Positions 6,971-14,723 of a DNA stretch of 32,141 bases are shown in pieces. Within the stretch, counting starts at the first letter, position 1, and each line of letters opens with the position of its first letter. The position numbers and the translations under genes are program-made. The stretch is from Flavobacteriaceae bacterium (GTDB taxonomy: Bacteria; Bacteroidota; Bacteroidia; Flavobacteriales; Flavobacteriaceae). Below the pieces are notes generated by a model that was given only the letters and a program-made list of their open reading frames with translations, ran no database searches and was not told the origin of the DNA. The stretch covers positions 1 to 32,141 of the forward strand of contig WUAI01000035.1 of NCBI GenBank assembly GCA_009827225.1, given 5' to 3'.

Positions 6971-7811
6971 AACACTTATCATATTAGCGGCCGGCCGTTC
7001 CAGCAGGATGAAGCAATCCGAAATTGTTGAGGGTTTAAAGTCCGAGGCTGTTCAGGAGGCAGTGAATAAAACAAAGACGCTTATTGGTGTTGGAAAGGAT
7101 TCCAGACCACTTTTAGATTTTATACTTCTTAATGCCTCGAAGGCCGGAATTCGGCAGGTGATTTTGGTGGTTGGGTCCAATAGAGAAGACTTTGAGAATT
7201 ACTACGGAAATGCACCCGCAAACAATGAATGGAACAAAATCAACATCTCTTATGCCGAACAAATAGTGCCTCCTTCCCGGAGTAAACCATTGGGTACTGC
7301 GGATGCGGTATACCAGGCGCTGGAGCAATACCCGGAAATAAAGAAAGGCACCTATATGGTTTGTAATTCAGATAACCTGTACTCGGTAGCGGCATTTCAA
7401 GCTCTTGCAAATTCTCCCAATGAACAAGCCATGATTGCATACGACCGGGACGCGCTAGATCATTCTTTGGACCGAATCTCCAAATTTGCATTGTGCCGAA
7501 TGGATAACGACGGATTCTTGATCGAAATCGAAGAAAAGCCATCACATGATAGGATTCAGGAATATGCAGATTCACACGGTAAGCTTAGGGTAAGTATGAA
7601 TTTGTGGAAATTATCCGGAAAGGCATTGACGTTTCTCCGGGATTGTCCTGTTCATCCGCAACGGGATGAAAAAGAACTCCCTCGGGCTATTTTGAACATG
7701 ATTCACGCAAAGGCTGGCTCGGTGTTCTGCATTCCAGCATCTGAACATGTTCCGGATCTCACCACAAAGGCGGATATACTCAAACTGAATTCATTTCTGA
7801 AGAAGGAATAA
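6963..7811 (+). CDS. Sugar-1-phosphate nucleotidyltransferase
   Basis: 282 residues; the start overlaps the kinase stop by 8 bp, implying translational coupling. Nucleotidyltransferase landmarks: LAAGRSSRM (8-16, nucleotide loop), GTADA (111-115), CNSDN (134-138, metal-binding Asp137), EEKPS (190-194) and SMNLW (211-215). After the loop about 20 extra residues (roughly 17-36) come before the TKTLIGVGKDSRPLLDF segment, where most relatives have a short PK-containing turn. The reaction would be NTP plus sugar-1-phosphate giving NDP-sugar plus pyrophosphate. As last gene of the operon it should use the product of the kinase just upstream. Which nucleotide and sugar are used cannot be read from sequence. 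A strong terminator follows at once. Confidence 0.87.
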   Translation: MTETLIILAAGRSSRMKQSEIVEGLKSEAVQEAVNKTKTLIGVGKDSRPLLDFILLNASKAGIRQVILVVGSNREDFENYYGNAPANNEWNKINISYAEQIVPPSRSKPLGTADAVYQALEQYPEIKKGTYMVCNSDNLYSVAAFQALANSPNEQAMIAYDRDALDHSLDRISKFALCRMDNDGFLIEIEEKPSHDRIQEYADSHGKLRVSMNLWKLSGKALTFLRDCPVHPQRDEKELPRAILNMIHAKAGSVFCIPASEHVPDLTTKADILKLNSFLKKE

Positions 7812-7840
7812 AAAAACTCCTGCAGTACAGGAGTCTTTTT
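7811..7840. terminator. Bidirectional intrinsic terminator between the sugar operon and aconitase
   Basis: 7-bp stem (7816-7822 with 7828-7834) with a 5-nt loop, flanked by an A-run (7811-7816) and a T-run (7836-7840). It can serve both convergent transcripts. Confidence 0.85.
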
Positions 7841-7857
7841 GTGTATGTATTCACTAA

Positions 7858-10122
7858 TTAAGCGTTCTCTTTCTTAATAAGATTCAATGCCGAACCTTCC
7901 CTGTACCACTCGATCTGAGATGCATTATACGTATGGTTGGCAAGAATGGTGTCTTTACTACCATCAGCGTGAACCACTTCAATAGTAAGAGGTTTTCCTG
8001 GAGCAAATTCAGCAATATCTACAAAGTTGAACGTATCGTCCTCCTGGATCAGGTCATAATCACTTTCGTTAGCGAAGGTTAGGCCAAGCATTCCTTGCTT
8101 CTTGAGGTTGGTCTCATGGATTCGGGCGAACGATTTTACCAACACGGCCGCTACTCCCAAATGTCTCGGTTGCATCGCAGCATGCTCACGTGAAGATCCT
8201 TCACCATAATTATGGTCCCCTACCACAATAGTTTTTATTCCTGCCGCTTTGTAAGCTCTTTGCGTGTCTGGTACACCACCGTATTCACCATCCAACTGAC
8301 TCTTCACAAAGTTGGTCTTTTTATTGTACGCATTCACAGCACCGATCAAGGTATTGTTTGCGATGTTATCTAGATGCCCTCGATAGCGTAACCAAGGACC
8401 TGCCATGGAAATATGATCGGTAGTACATTTCCCAAATGCCTTGATCAACAACTTTACTCCTTGTAACTCTTCGTCCTTAATAGGCTCAAAAGGAGTCAAC
8501 AACTGTAGTCTTTCTGATGTTGGACTAACTACCACATTTATCCCACTTCCGTCTTCCACGGGTTCCAGGTAGCCATTATCTTTTACGTCAAATCCTAAAG
8601 GAGGTAGTTCGATTCCTTTTGGTTCATCCAGTTTCACTTCATCTCCGTCCTCATTGATTAACGAATCATTCATCGGGTCGAAATCCAATCTACCTGAAAT
8701 CGCAATTGCTGCCACCATTTCAGGGGATCCTACAAAAGCATGGGTATTAGGGTTACCATCGGCTCTTTTTGAGAAGTTTCGATTAAACGAATGCACGATA
8801 GTATTCTTTTCGTCTCCTTTCAGATCACTTCGATCCCATTGACCGATACATGGACCACAGGCGTTGGTAAAGATGGTTGCTCCCAGGTTTTCAAAAACCT
8901 GCAAAAGGCCATCTCTCTCTGCGGTATATCGAATTTGCTCTGACCCGGGATTGATTCCAAAATCACTTTTTGGTTTCAACCCTTTGTCAATAGCTTGTTG
9001 TGCGATTGATGCTGCACGTGTTAAGTCTTCATATGATGAATTTGTACACGATCCGATAAGTCCCCAGTCCACATTAATCGGCCAGTCATGCTCTCTCGCT
9101 TTGGGCCCCAATTGTCCTACCGGGGTTGCAAGATCCGGAGTAAACGGACCATTTAAGTGTGGTCTTAATTCGGTTAAATTGATTTCTATTACCTGATCGA
9201 AATATTGTTCAGGGTTTTCATATACTTCATCGTCACCTGTCAAATATTCCTTGATCTTATTAGCTTCATCGGCCACTTCAGAGCGCTCTGTTGCACGCAG
9301 GAACCGTTCCATAGAATCGTCATAACCAAAGGTGGAAGTTGTGGCTCCTATTTCAGCACCCATATTACAAATGGTTCCTTTTCCGGTAGCTGAAAGATTC
9401 TTGGCTCCCGGCCCAAAATATTCAAGAATGGCACCTGTTCCTCCTTTTACAGTGAGGATACCGGCCACTTTTAAAATAACGTCTTTAGAGGCTGTCCATC
9501 CGTTTAACTCTCCTGTTAATTTAACCCCGATTAACTTCGGAAATTTAAGTTCCCACGGCATACCGGCCATTACATCCACAGCATCTGCACCTCCTACACC
9601 AACAGCCACCATTCCCAATCCTCCGGCATTCACCGTATGGGAATCGGTACCAATCATCATTCCTCCCGGATAAGCATAATTTTCGATCACTACCTGGTGG
9701 ATAATTCCAGCTCCGGGTTTCCAGAACCCAATTCCATATTTATCCGAAACCGATTCCAGGAAATCAAACACCTCGCTGCTTACATCGTTGGCGCGTTTCA
9801 AATCGGCTTCAGCACCTTGCTTGGCCTGGATCAGGTGATCACAGTGCACCGTGGTGGGCACCGCCACCTTCTTTTTACCCGCCTGCATAAACTGAAGCAA
9901 TGCCATTTGCGCCGTGGCATCCTGACAGGCTATTCGATCCGGGGCGAAATCCACATAGTCCTTACCTCTGGTAAAGGCTTTGGTTGGGGTTCCTTCCCAC
10001 AAATGGTTGTATAATATTTTTTCGGATAAGGTTAAGGGTCTACCCACAATTTCGCGTGCTTTATCCACTCGCTCCGGCATGTGAGCGTAGACCTTTTTAA
10101 TCATATCTAAATCGAATGCCAT
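7858..10122 (-). CDS. Aconitate hydratase
   Basis: 754 residues, the length and order of the mitochondrial-type aconitase. It converts citrate to isocitrate through cis-aconitate in the TCA cycle, in the cytoplasm. The [4Fe-4S] ligands are Cys359 ([11 protein letters not shown]) and Cys422/Cys425 ([10 protein letters not shown]). Other active-site blocks are GTDSHT (158-163), CDH (94-96) and the C-terminal swivel motif [11 protein letters not shown] (640-650). The start is well placed, with an exact -7 element about 30 bp upstream. The gene stands alone: a terminator lies beyond its 3' end and a 173-bp AT-rich gap separates it from the acyltransferase gene. No TCA-cycle partner is next to it. 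No oddity in key residues. Confidence 0.97.
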   Translation of the reverse strand: MAFDLDMIKKVYAHMPERVDKAREIVGRPLTLSEKILYNHLWEGTPTKAFTRGKDYVDFAPDRIACQDATAQMALLQFMQAGKKKVAVPTTVHCDHLIQAKQGAEADLKRANDVSSEVFDFLESVSDKYGIGFWKPGAGIIHQVVIENYAYPGGMMIGTDSHTVNAGGLGMVAVGVGGADAVDVMAGMPWELKFPKLIGVKLTGELNGWTASKDVILKVAGILTVKGGTGAILEYFGPGAKNLSATGKGTICNMGAEIGATTSTFGYDDSMERFLRATERSEVADEANKIKEYLTGDDEVYENPEQYFDQVIEINLTELRPHLNGPFTPDLATPVGQLGPKAREHDWPINVDWGLIGSCTNSSYEDLTRAASIAQQAIDKGLKPKSDFGINPGSEQIRYTAERDGLLQVFENLGATIFTNACGPCIGQWDRSDLKGDEKNTIVHSFNRNFSKRADGNPNTHAFVGSPEMVAAIAISGRLDFDPMNDSLINEDGDEVKLDEPKGIELPPLGFDVKDNGYLEPVEDGSGINVVVSPTSERLQLLTPFEPIKDEELQGVKLLIKAFGKCTTDHISMAGPWLRYRGHLDNIANNTLIGAVNAYNKKTNFVKSQLDGEYGGVPDTQRAYKAAGIKTIVVGDHNYGEGSSREHAAMQPRHLGVAAVLVKSFARIHETNLKKQGMLGLTFANESDYDLIQEDDTFNFVDIAEFAPGKPLTIEVVHADGSKDTILANHTYNASQIEWYREGSALNLIKKENA

Positions 10123-10151
10123 AGTGTCTATTTTTTTGTTTTGAAGTGCAG

Positions 10152-10159
10152 CAAAAGTA
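10152..10159 (-). promoter_or_regulatory. -7 promoter element of the aconitase gene
   Basis: TACTTTTG on the minus strand, an exact TAnnTTTG match, 29 bp before the start codon. The -33 region is only T-rich. Confidence 0.55.
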
Positions 10160-10225
10160 CAAATTTTCAGAAATAATTAAAAATTATCTAATAAATTAGG
10201 TTATTTTATAACTATTTTTCAATGT

Positions 10226-10294
10226 TTGACAATTTTTCATGCATATTTTTTCGTATTTATTAATTTTTGATGCGAATAATTATCAAATTGTCAA
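10226..10294. repeat. 10-bp inverted repeat bracketing the acyltransferase 3' UTR
   Basis: TTGACAATTT (10226-10235) and its exact reverse complement (10285-10294) are separated by 49 bp and end next to the acyltransferase stop codon. Together with 10123-10225 this is the only sizeable non-coding stretch in the area; apart from the aconitase promoter I see nothing else in it. It could be a 3' stem-loop that ends or protects the transcript. Confidence 0.4.
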
Positions 10295-10295
10295 T

Positions 10296-11438
10296 TTATT
10301 TTTGCTGAAATTTTCTTTTGAAGAATGGACGATCCCTAAGGTCCATCATGGGTTTTTCAAAAGCGCGATATAACACATAGGATAAGACGAAGGTAATCGC
10401 CAGATAGCCCAGCGAATAAACCCACTTTTGAAGATCGGAGATATCAGAAGTATCCACCCAATATTTCATCAGTTGCAGGATGACAGAATAATGAAGGAGA
10501 TACATAGAATAGGAGATCAGGCTAATTACTGTAATCGGTTTTAGGACAAGGGGTGGTATACGTTTTAATCTGGACAGGAAAGGAAGGCTCATTGCAATGA
10601 ACAACGAGCAAAGGGGTAAGTATAACACATTCAGGAAGAATGGGCTCGAATCCGGGTCAAGGACAAAGTTCGCTATCACATAATGCATCAGGATGAACAA
10701 AATCAAACCTGAAAACAATGATATGAAGGTAGACCGTTTCCAGAAATCAGCATACTTTAAACTAATGAATGCCGCCATCACTCCCAAATATATGGCATCG
10801 ATCCTGTAAATAACCACGGCTTTTAGATTCACATTCCAATAATCCAGGGTGTTGGGGCCGGTTTCCATGTTATAAATAACCTTAGTCACCATAAAAAAGG
10901 AAATGATCAGAAATGTCACCCAAAAAAATACCCATTCTCTTTTTATTCTGAGATTTGGAAGCAATGCCAGGTAAAAAAACAAAGGACCAATAATGTAGGC
11001 AAACTCTTCAATGGGTAAACTCCAGGATTCAGTGAAAAAAATATCCATCCCCGAGGAAAAATTCTGCAGAAAAAAGAAATAATGGAGCAATGTATCCGGA
11101 AGCTCCCTTCCCAGGTATATCACGAGGCCTATATTGATTAGCAGCACGAGATAATAATTGGGGAGAGTCCTGAACCACCGCCGAATTATGAAGTATTTGA
11201 GATGGGCCGATTTAAAGTCCGGATTAGTAAAAATTCTATACAGTATTCTTCCTATGAGAAAACCACTTAGTACGAAGAAGATCTCTACTCCCATGACTCC
11301 GCACAGACGAAGAAACGTAACCATAGGTCCCTGTACTTCGGGAAATACCCACAACACGTGAGAACACACCACACATAGTATGGCAATGGCTCTCATAAGA
11401 TCGAGACCAAAGATTCGGCTGGAATAATCGATGCGCAA
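10296..11438 (-). CDS. Acyltransferase 3 family integral membrane O-acyltransferase
   Basis: 380 residues with roughly ten hydrophobic helices. N-terminal hallmarks of the family: GLDLMRAIAILCVVCSHVLW (family His27), then GVEIFFVLSGFLIG and IIRRWFRTLPNYY, containing the conserved arginines of the acyl-donor face. These inner-membrane proteins transfer acetyl or other acyl groups onto sugars of O-antigen, peptidoglycan or exopolysaccharide, or onto other acceptors. No glycan locus adjoins, so the acceptor is unknown. The only start codon upstream of the conserved RIFGLD segment is TTG at 11438; the first in-frame ATG (residue 15) would cut into the domain. It lies 43 bp after moxR on the same strand and may be read through from it. 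Confidence 0.85.
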   Translation of the reverse strand: MRIDYSSRIFGLDLMRAIAILCVVCSHVLWVFPEVQGPMVTFLRLCGVMGVEIFFVLSGFLIGRILYRIFTNPDFKSAHLKYFIIRRWFRTLPNYYLVLLINIGLVIYLGRELPDTLLHYFFFLQNFSSGMDIFFTESWSLPIEEFAYIIGPLFFYLALLPNLRIKREWVFFWVTFLIISFFMVTKVIYNMETGPNTLDYWNVNLKAVVIYRIDAIYLGVMAAFISLKYADFWKRSTFISLFSGLILFILMHYVIANFVLDPDSSPFFLNVLYLPLCSLFIAMSLPFLSRLKRIPPLVLKPITVISLISYSMYLLHYSVILQLMKYWVDTSDISDLQKWVYSLGYLAITFVLSYVLYRAFEKPMMDLRDRPFFKRKFQQK

Positions 11439-11481
11439 TAGAATCGTTTCGGTTGAAACGAAGGTACTAAAAAGCTATTGT

Positions 11482-12435
11482 TTAATAAAGACTGGCCACG
11501 ATCTCCTCGATGGAAAGACCTTCGGCTTCTGCTTTGTAGTTTTTGATAAGCCGGTGGCGTAATATCCCTATAGCAACTTTCTGAACGTCCTCAATATCCG
11601 GTGAAAACTTACCGTTAAGTGCTGCGTAGGCTTTGGCACCTAAAATCAGGTTTTGCGAAGCACGAGGCCCAGCTCCCCAATCGATATAGTTCTTTACCGT
11701 TTCAGTGGCTGCCTGACTTTTAGGACGTGTTTTTCCTACCAGAGTAACCGCATACTCAATAACGTTATCAGCTACCGGGATACGCTTGATCAAATTCTGG
11801 TAATTAATAATCTCTTCCGAAGTAAAAAGAGCATTCACCACTTGTTGTTCTCCACTGGTGGTTGTTTTAACCACTTCCACTTCTTCCGAGAAACTTGGAT
11901 AATCCAGGTTAACGGCAAACATAAATCGATCCAACTGTGCCTCAGGTAAAGGATAAGTTCCTTCCTGTTCTATCGGGTTTTGTGTCGCTAAAACGAAATA
12001 AGGTAGATCCAGTTTATAATGATGCCCTGCCACGGTAACCGCACGTTCCTGCATGGCTTCTAATAAAGCGGCCTGGGTCTTTGGAGGTGTTCGATTGATC
12101 TCATCCGCCAGGATGATGTTAGCGAAAATAGGACCCTTTATAAATTTGAATTCGCGGTTTTGGTCCAGAATTTCCGATCCAAGGATATCACTAGGCATCA
12201 AATCCGGAGTAAACTGGATACGTTTGAATTGCAATCCCAGCGCCTGGGCCACCGTATTCACCAATAAGGTTTTTGCAAGACCCGGTACACCTATTAACAA
12301 GGCATGACCACCGGAGAAGATCGATAGAAGTACTTGCTCTACCACTTCATCCTGACCTACAATCACTTTTTTTATCTCTTGGCGTAAAGCTTGGTATTTG
12401 GAAACGAGCTGTTCCACAGCGGCAACGTCGGACAT
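11482..12435 (-). CDS. MoxR-family AAA+ ATPase
   Basis: 317 residues. Walker A is GVPGLAKT (49-56), Walker B IILADEIN (107-114), followed by the MoxR-typical RTPPKTQAALLEAMQE, sensor ATQNPIEQEGTYPLPEAQLDRF and a C-terminal lid with GAGPRASQNLILGAKAYA. MoxR ATPases act as chaperones that insert cofactors or assemble complexes, usually with a DUF58 or VWA-domain partner encoded next door. Here no such partner follows; the next gene is an acyltransferase. It is 19 bp downstream of the SurA-like gene and probably ends that operon, hinting at a link with envelope protein folding or stress. Family assignment is firm; the client is unknown. Confidence 0.94.
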   Translation of the reverse strand: MSDVAAVEQLVSKYQALRQEIKKVIVGQDEVVEQVLLSIFSGGHALLIGVPGLAKTLLVNTVAQALGLQFKRIQFTPDLMPSDILGSEILDQNREFKFIKGPIFANIILADEINRTPPKTQAALLEAMQERAVTVAGHHYKLDLPYFVLATQNPIEQEGTYPLPEAQLDRFMFAVNLDYPSFSEEVEVVKTTTSGEQQVVNALFTSEEIINYQNLIKRIPVADNVIEYAVTLVGKTRPKSQAATETVKNYIDWGAGPRASQNLILGAKAYAALNGKFSPDIEDVQKVAIGILRHRLIKNYKAEAEGLSIEEIVASLY

Positions 12436-12454
12436 ACTTTTTTGACAGTTTTAA

Positions 12455-13912
12455 TTAGTTAGACTGGATCCAATCGCTGGAGAACTCACAATCGTAATAG
12501 TCGTTGTTTACGTTCACGTAGGTTTCCTTGATCTTTTTGTTTTGCCACTTCTCAATGGCGCGAATTTGCTTTTCTTTCAGAGCAAGATCTTTGATCTTTT
12601 CGTAGTCCTTACTGAAATCGGAAGGGTGCTCCTCATACTTATTGGTCACCGTCAAGATCTTGAACTTGCTTTTTCCGGTATAATCACGGTCGGTATAAAC
12701 TTTGGTCACTTCACCTTCTTCCAAATTATACACCTGGGCACTCAATGTAGGATCCATTTTGGTGAGATCGAACCGAGTATCTAAACTTACCGGGTTCACC
12801 AATTGTCCTCCATTATTCCGGGTTTCTTTTTCGTCGGAAAAGCGGCGGGCAGCATCAGCAAAGGTGATATTACCCATGATGATCTCTGCACGAACACTAT
12901 CCATTTTTGTACGAGCTTTGTCAATGGTAGCCTGAGAAACTTCCGGAAATAGAATGATATGACGTACATCGATCTCACGTCCTCTTACTTTGTCCACTTT
13001 AAGAATGTGGTATCCGAATTCGGTCTCAAAAGGTTCGCTTACTTCCCCTTCCAATAAGGAGAACGCCATGTCCTTGAACTCTTTTGCATAGGGAGAATCT
13101 TTACGAATTCCGGTAATTAATCCTCCTTTTGCTGCGGTAGCATCTTTTGAATATAGCACCGCTTTAGTCGCAAAGCTGGAACCGTTTTCTACGATATCGG
13201 TACGGAATTCCCGTAGGCGATCGATAACATCTCGCTTTGCATCTTCGGTGATTTCAGGTTCTACCACAATTTGCGCTACTTCTACTTCGGCACTAAAATA
13301 AGGCCTGTCGTCTTCAGGTATAGAGAAGAAAAACTCTCGTACTTCTTCGGGTGTAACCTCTACATCTTCCACTACCTTGCGTTGCATTTCCGAAGCGAGC
13401 ATCAGGGTTTTATTGGTCGTGAATAACTCTTGTCGAAGGTCTTCAATACTTTCTTTTTTGTAGAACTCGGCAACTTTCTTTTCATCACCACCAAATTCTC
13501 CAATGATATATTGCAATTGTTGTTCGATTCGTGAAGTGATCTCGGCATCGGAAACAAATAAACTATCCACCTTTGCATGGTGGGCATACAGTTTGTCCTC
13601 CATAAGTTTCCCAAGCAACTGACAACGGGTAACATCTTCTATGGAAATACCTTGTTGCTGCAATTCCAGGTAACTCTTGTCGATATCACTGTCCAGCACC
13701 ACATATTCGCCGATTACCGCCGAAACACCTTCCGCTTTGAATCTCTTAAAAGGCTTCACCGTATCCTTTACCTCCTCCTTGATCTCATCTTTAATAACAT
13801 TGGTGCTATCGATCACCACTTGCGAATGAAGTGAGAGTATTCCGGTAAGAAAAAGAAGAGCAAACAGTTTACTGCTTGGTATAGGTCTCAAATTTTTTAT
13901 TCTTAATTGCAT
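12455..13912 (-). CDS. SurA-like periplasmic peptidylprolyl isomerase with two parvulin domains
   Basis: 485 residues. A signal peptide runs to about residue 30 (LFALLFLTGILSLHSQ). A SurA N-terminal chaperone region (about 60-200) with VIGEYVVLDSDID is followed by two PpiC/rotamase domains (about 208-308 and 314-425). The first has the classic GLITG...PYAKEFKDMAFSL...VSEPFETEFGYHILKV pattern; the second has RHIILFP and NNGGQLV. SurA chaperones escort outer-membrane proteins through the periplasm. It is the third parvulin gene in a row, and its ATG at 13912 lies 44 bp inside the end of the preceding gene. A TTG eight codons in would still keep the signal peptide. Confidence in family is high; the exact start is less sure. 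Confidence 0.92.
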   Translation of the reverse strand: MQLRIKNLRPIPSSKLFALLFLTGILSLHSQVVIDSTNVIKDEIKEEVKDTVKPFKRFKAEGVSAVIGEYVVLDSDIDKSYLELQQQGISIEDVTRCQLLGKLMEDKLYAHHAKVDSLFVSDAEITSRIEQQLQYIIGEFGGDEKKVAEFYKKESIEDLRQELFTTNKTLMLASEMQRKVVEDVEVTPEEVREFFFSIPEDDRPYFSAEVEVAQIVVEPEITEDAKRDVIDRLREFRTDIVENGSSFATKAVLYSKDATAAKGGLITGIRKDSPYAKEFKDMAFSLLEGEVSEPFETEFGYHILKVDKVRGREIDVRHIILFPEVSQATIDKARTKMDSVRAEIIMGNITFADAARRFSDEKETRNNGGQLVNPVSLDTRFDLTKMDPTLSAQVYNLEEGEVTKVYTDRDYTGKSKFKILTVTNKYEEHPSDFSKDYEKIKDLALKEKQIRAIEKWQNKKIKETYVNVNNDYYDCEFSSDWIQSN

Positions 13913-14723
13913 CTTTCGTAATATCCTTTTCTAAATTCTTTATCAGTTCGAGTTTGCGTTGGTTGAGTAAGATCTGCTCGATCGTTGGTGAAACAAATGC
14001 GAGTGGAGCCACATCATTTCGGTTTAACAAATCTTCAATTTTCACCAAATATACTCCTAATGAGTCTTGTAAACGTGTAAAATTTGATTTTTTTAACACT
14101 TGTCCATTGACCGTTTGAAGGATGGGAACATTCTTTAAAAGGGTCTCTTTTTTTACCCATAAAGAATCGTTCAAATTGAAGGCTTTAAACTGAATACTCA
14201 ATTCTGAAAGTATCTCCTGATCTTCCTGTTCAAATCGCTTGAAACGCTCTTCCACTTCCTTCAGATCGGCATAATTTTCATCTACATGAACATAGCGTAC
14301 CTTGAAAAGCTCATCATTGAGCTTAAAGTTCTCCTTATTATTGTCGTAATACAGTTGCCGAGCGGTTTCAGTAATCGAACTGTCCAGTTGTTGCGCAACA
14401 ATTGCATTTTTATAGGCTTCCGTATATAGATCGATCTTATACTGGTCGACCAATTTGTCATATTCCTCCTGCTCTCCTAATGATAGATTGATCTTTGCCT
14501 GATCGATTAACAACTGCTGGGTAGCCCATCTGTTGATATAACTATTGACGACAAAAGCACTGTCTTGCGGTGAGGTAGTTTCAGAAACCATTTCCTCAAT
14601 ATCCTCTTCGTACAAATAGGACTCATTAACCCTGGCAATAGGTGTTCTGGGATCTTCCTGTTTGAAATATTCACAGGAACAAAATATACTCAATGCCAGT
14701 AATAGTGGGGAATATTTCAACAT
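13869..14723 (-). CDS. SurA/PpiC-related lipoprotein chaperone
   Basis: 284 residues. The N-terminus has a short hydrophobic signal with cysteines at 15 and 17 (IFCSCEYF), consistent with lipidation at Cys17. The body resembles the SurA N-terminal chaperone domain: PIARVNESYLYEEDIEEMV, a helical QLLIDQAKINLSL region, and a degenerate isomerase-like part with VRYVHVDE. No clear active parvulin domain is seen, so it may be a holdase or adaptor rather than an isomerase. It begins immediately after the stop of the first parvulin gene and overlaps the third by 44 bp, so the three are surely co-transcribed. Annotated by operon context plus weak motifs. Confidence 0.82.
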   Translation of the reverse strand: MLKYSPLLLALSIFCSCEYFKQEDPRTPIARVNESYLYEEDIEEMVSETTSPQDSAFVVNSYINRWATQQLLIDQAKINLSLGEQEEYDKLVDQYKIDLYTEAYKNAIVAQQLDSSITETARQLYYDNNKENFKLNDELFKVRYVHVDENYADLKEVEERFKRFEQEDQEILSELSIQFKAFNLNDSLWVKKETLLKNVPILQTVNGQVLKKSNFTRLQDSLGVYLVKIEDLLNRNDVAPLAFVSPTIEQILLNQRKLELIKNLEKDITKDAIKNKKFETYTKQ

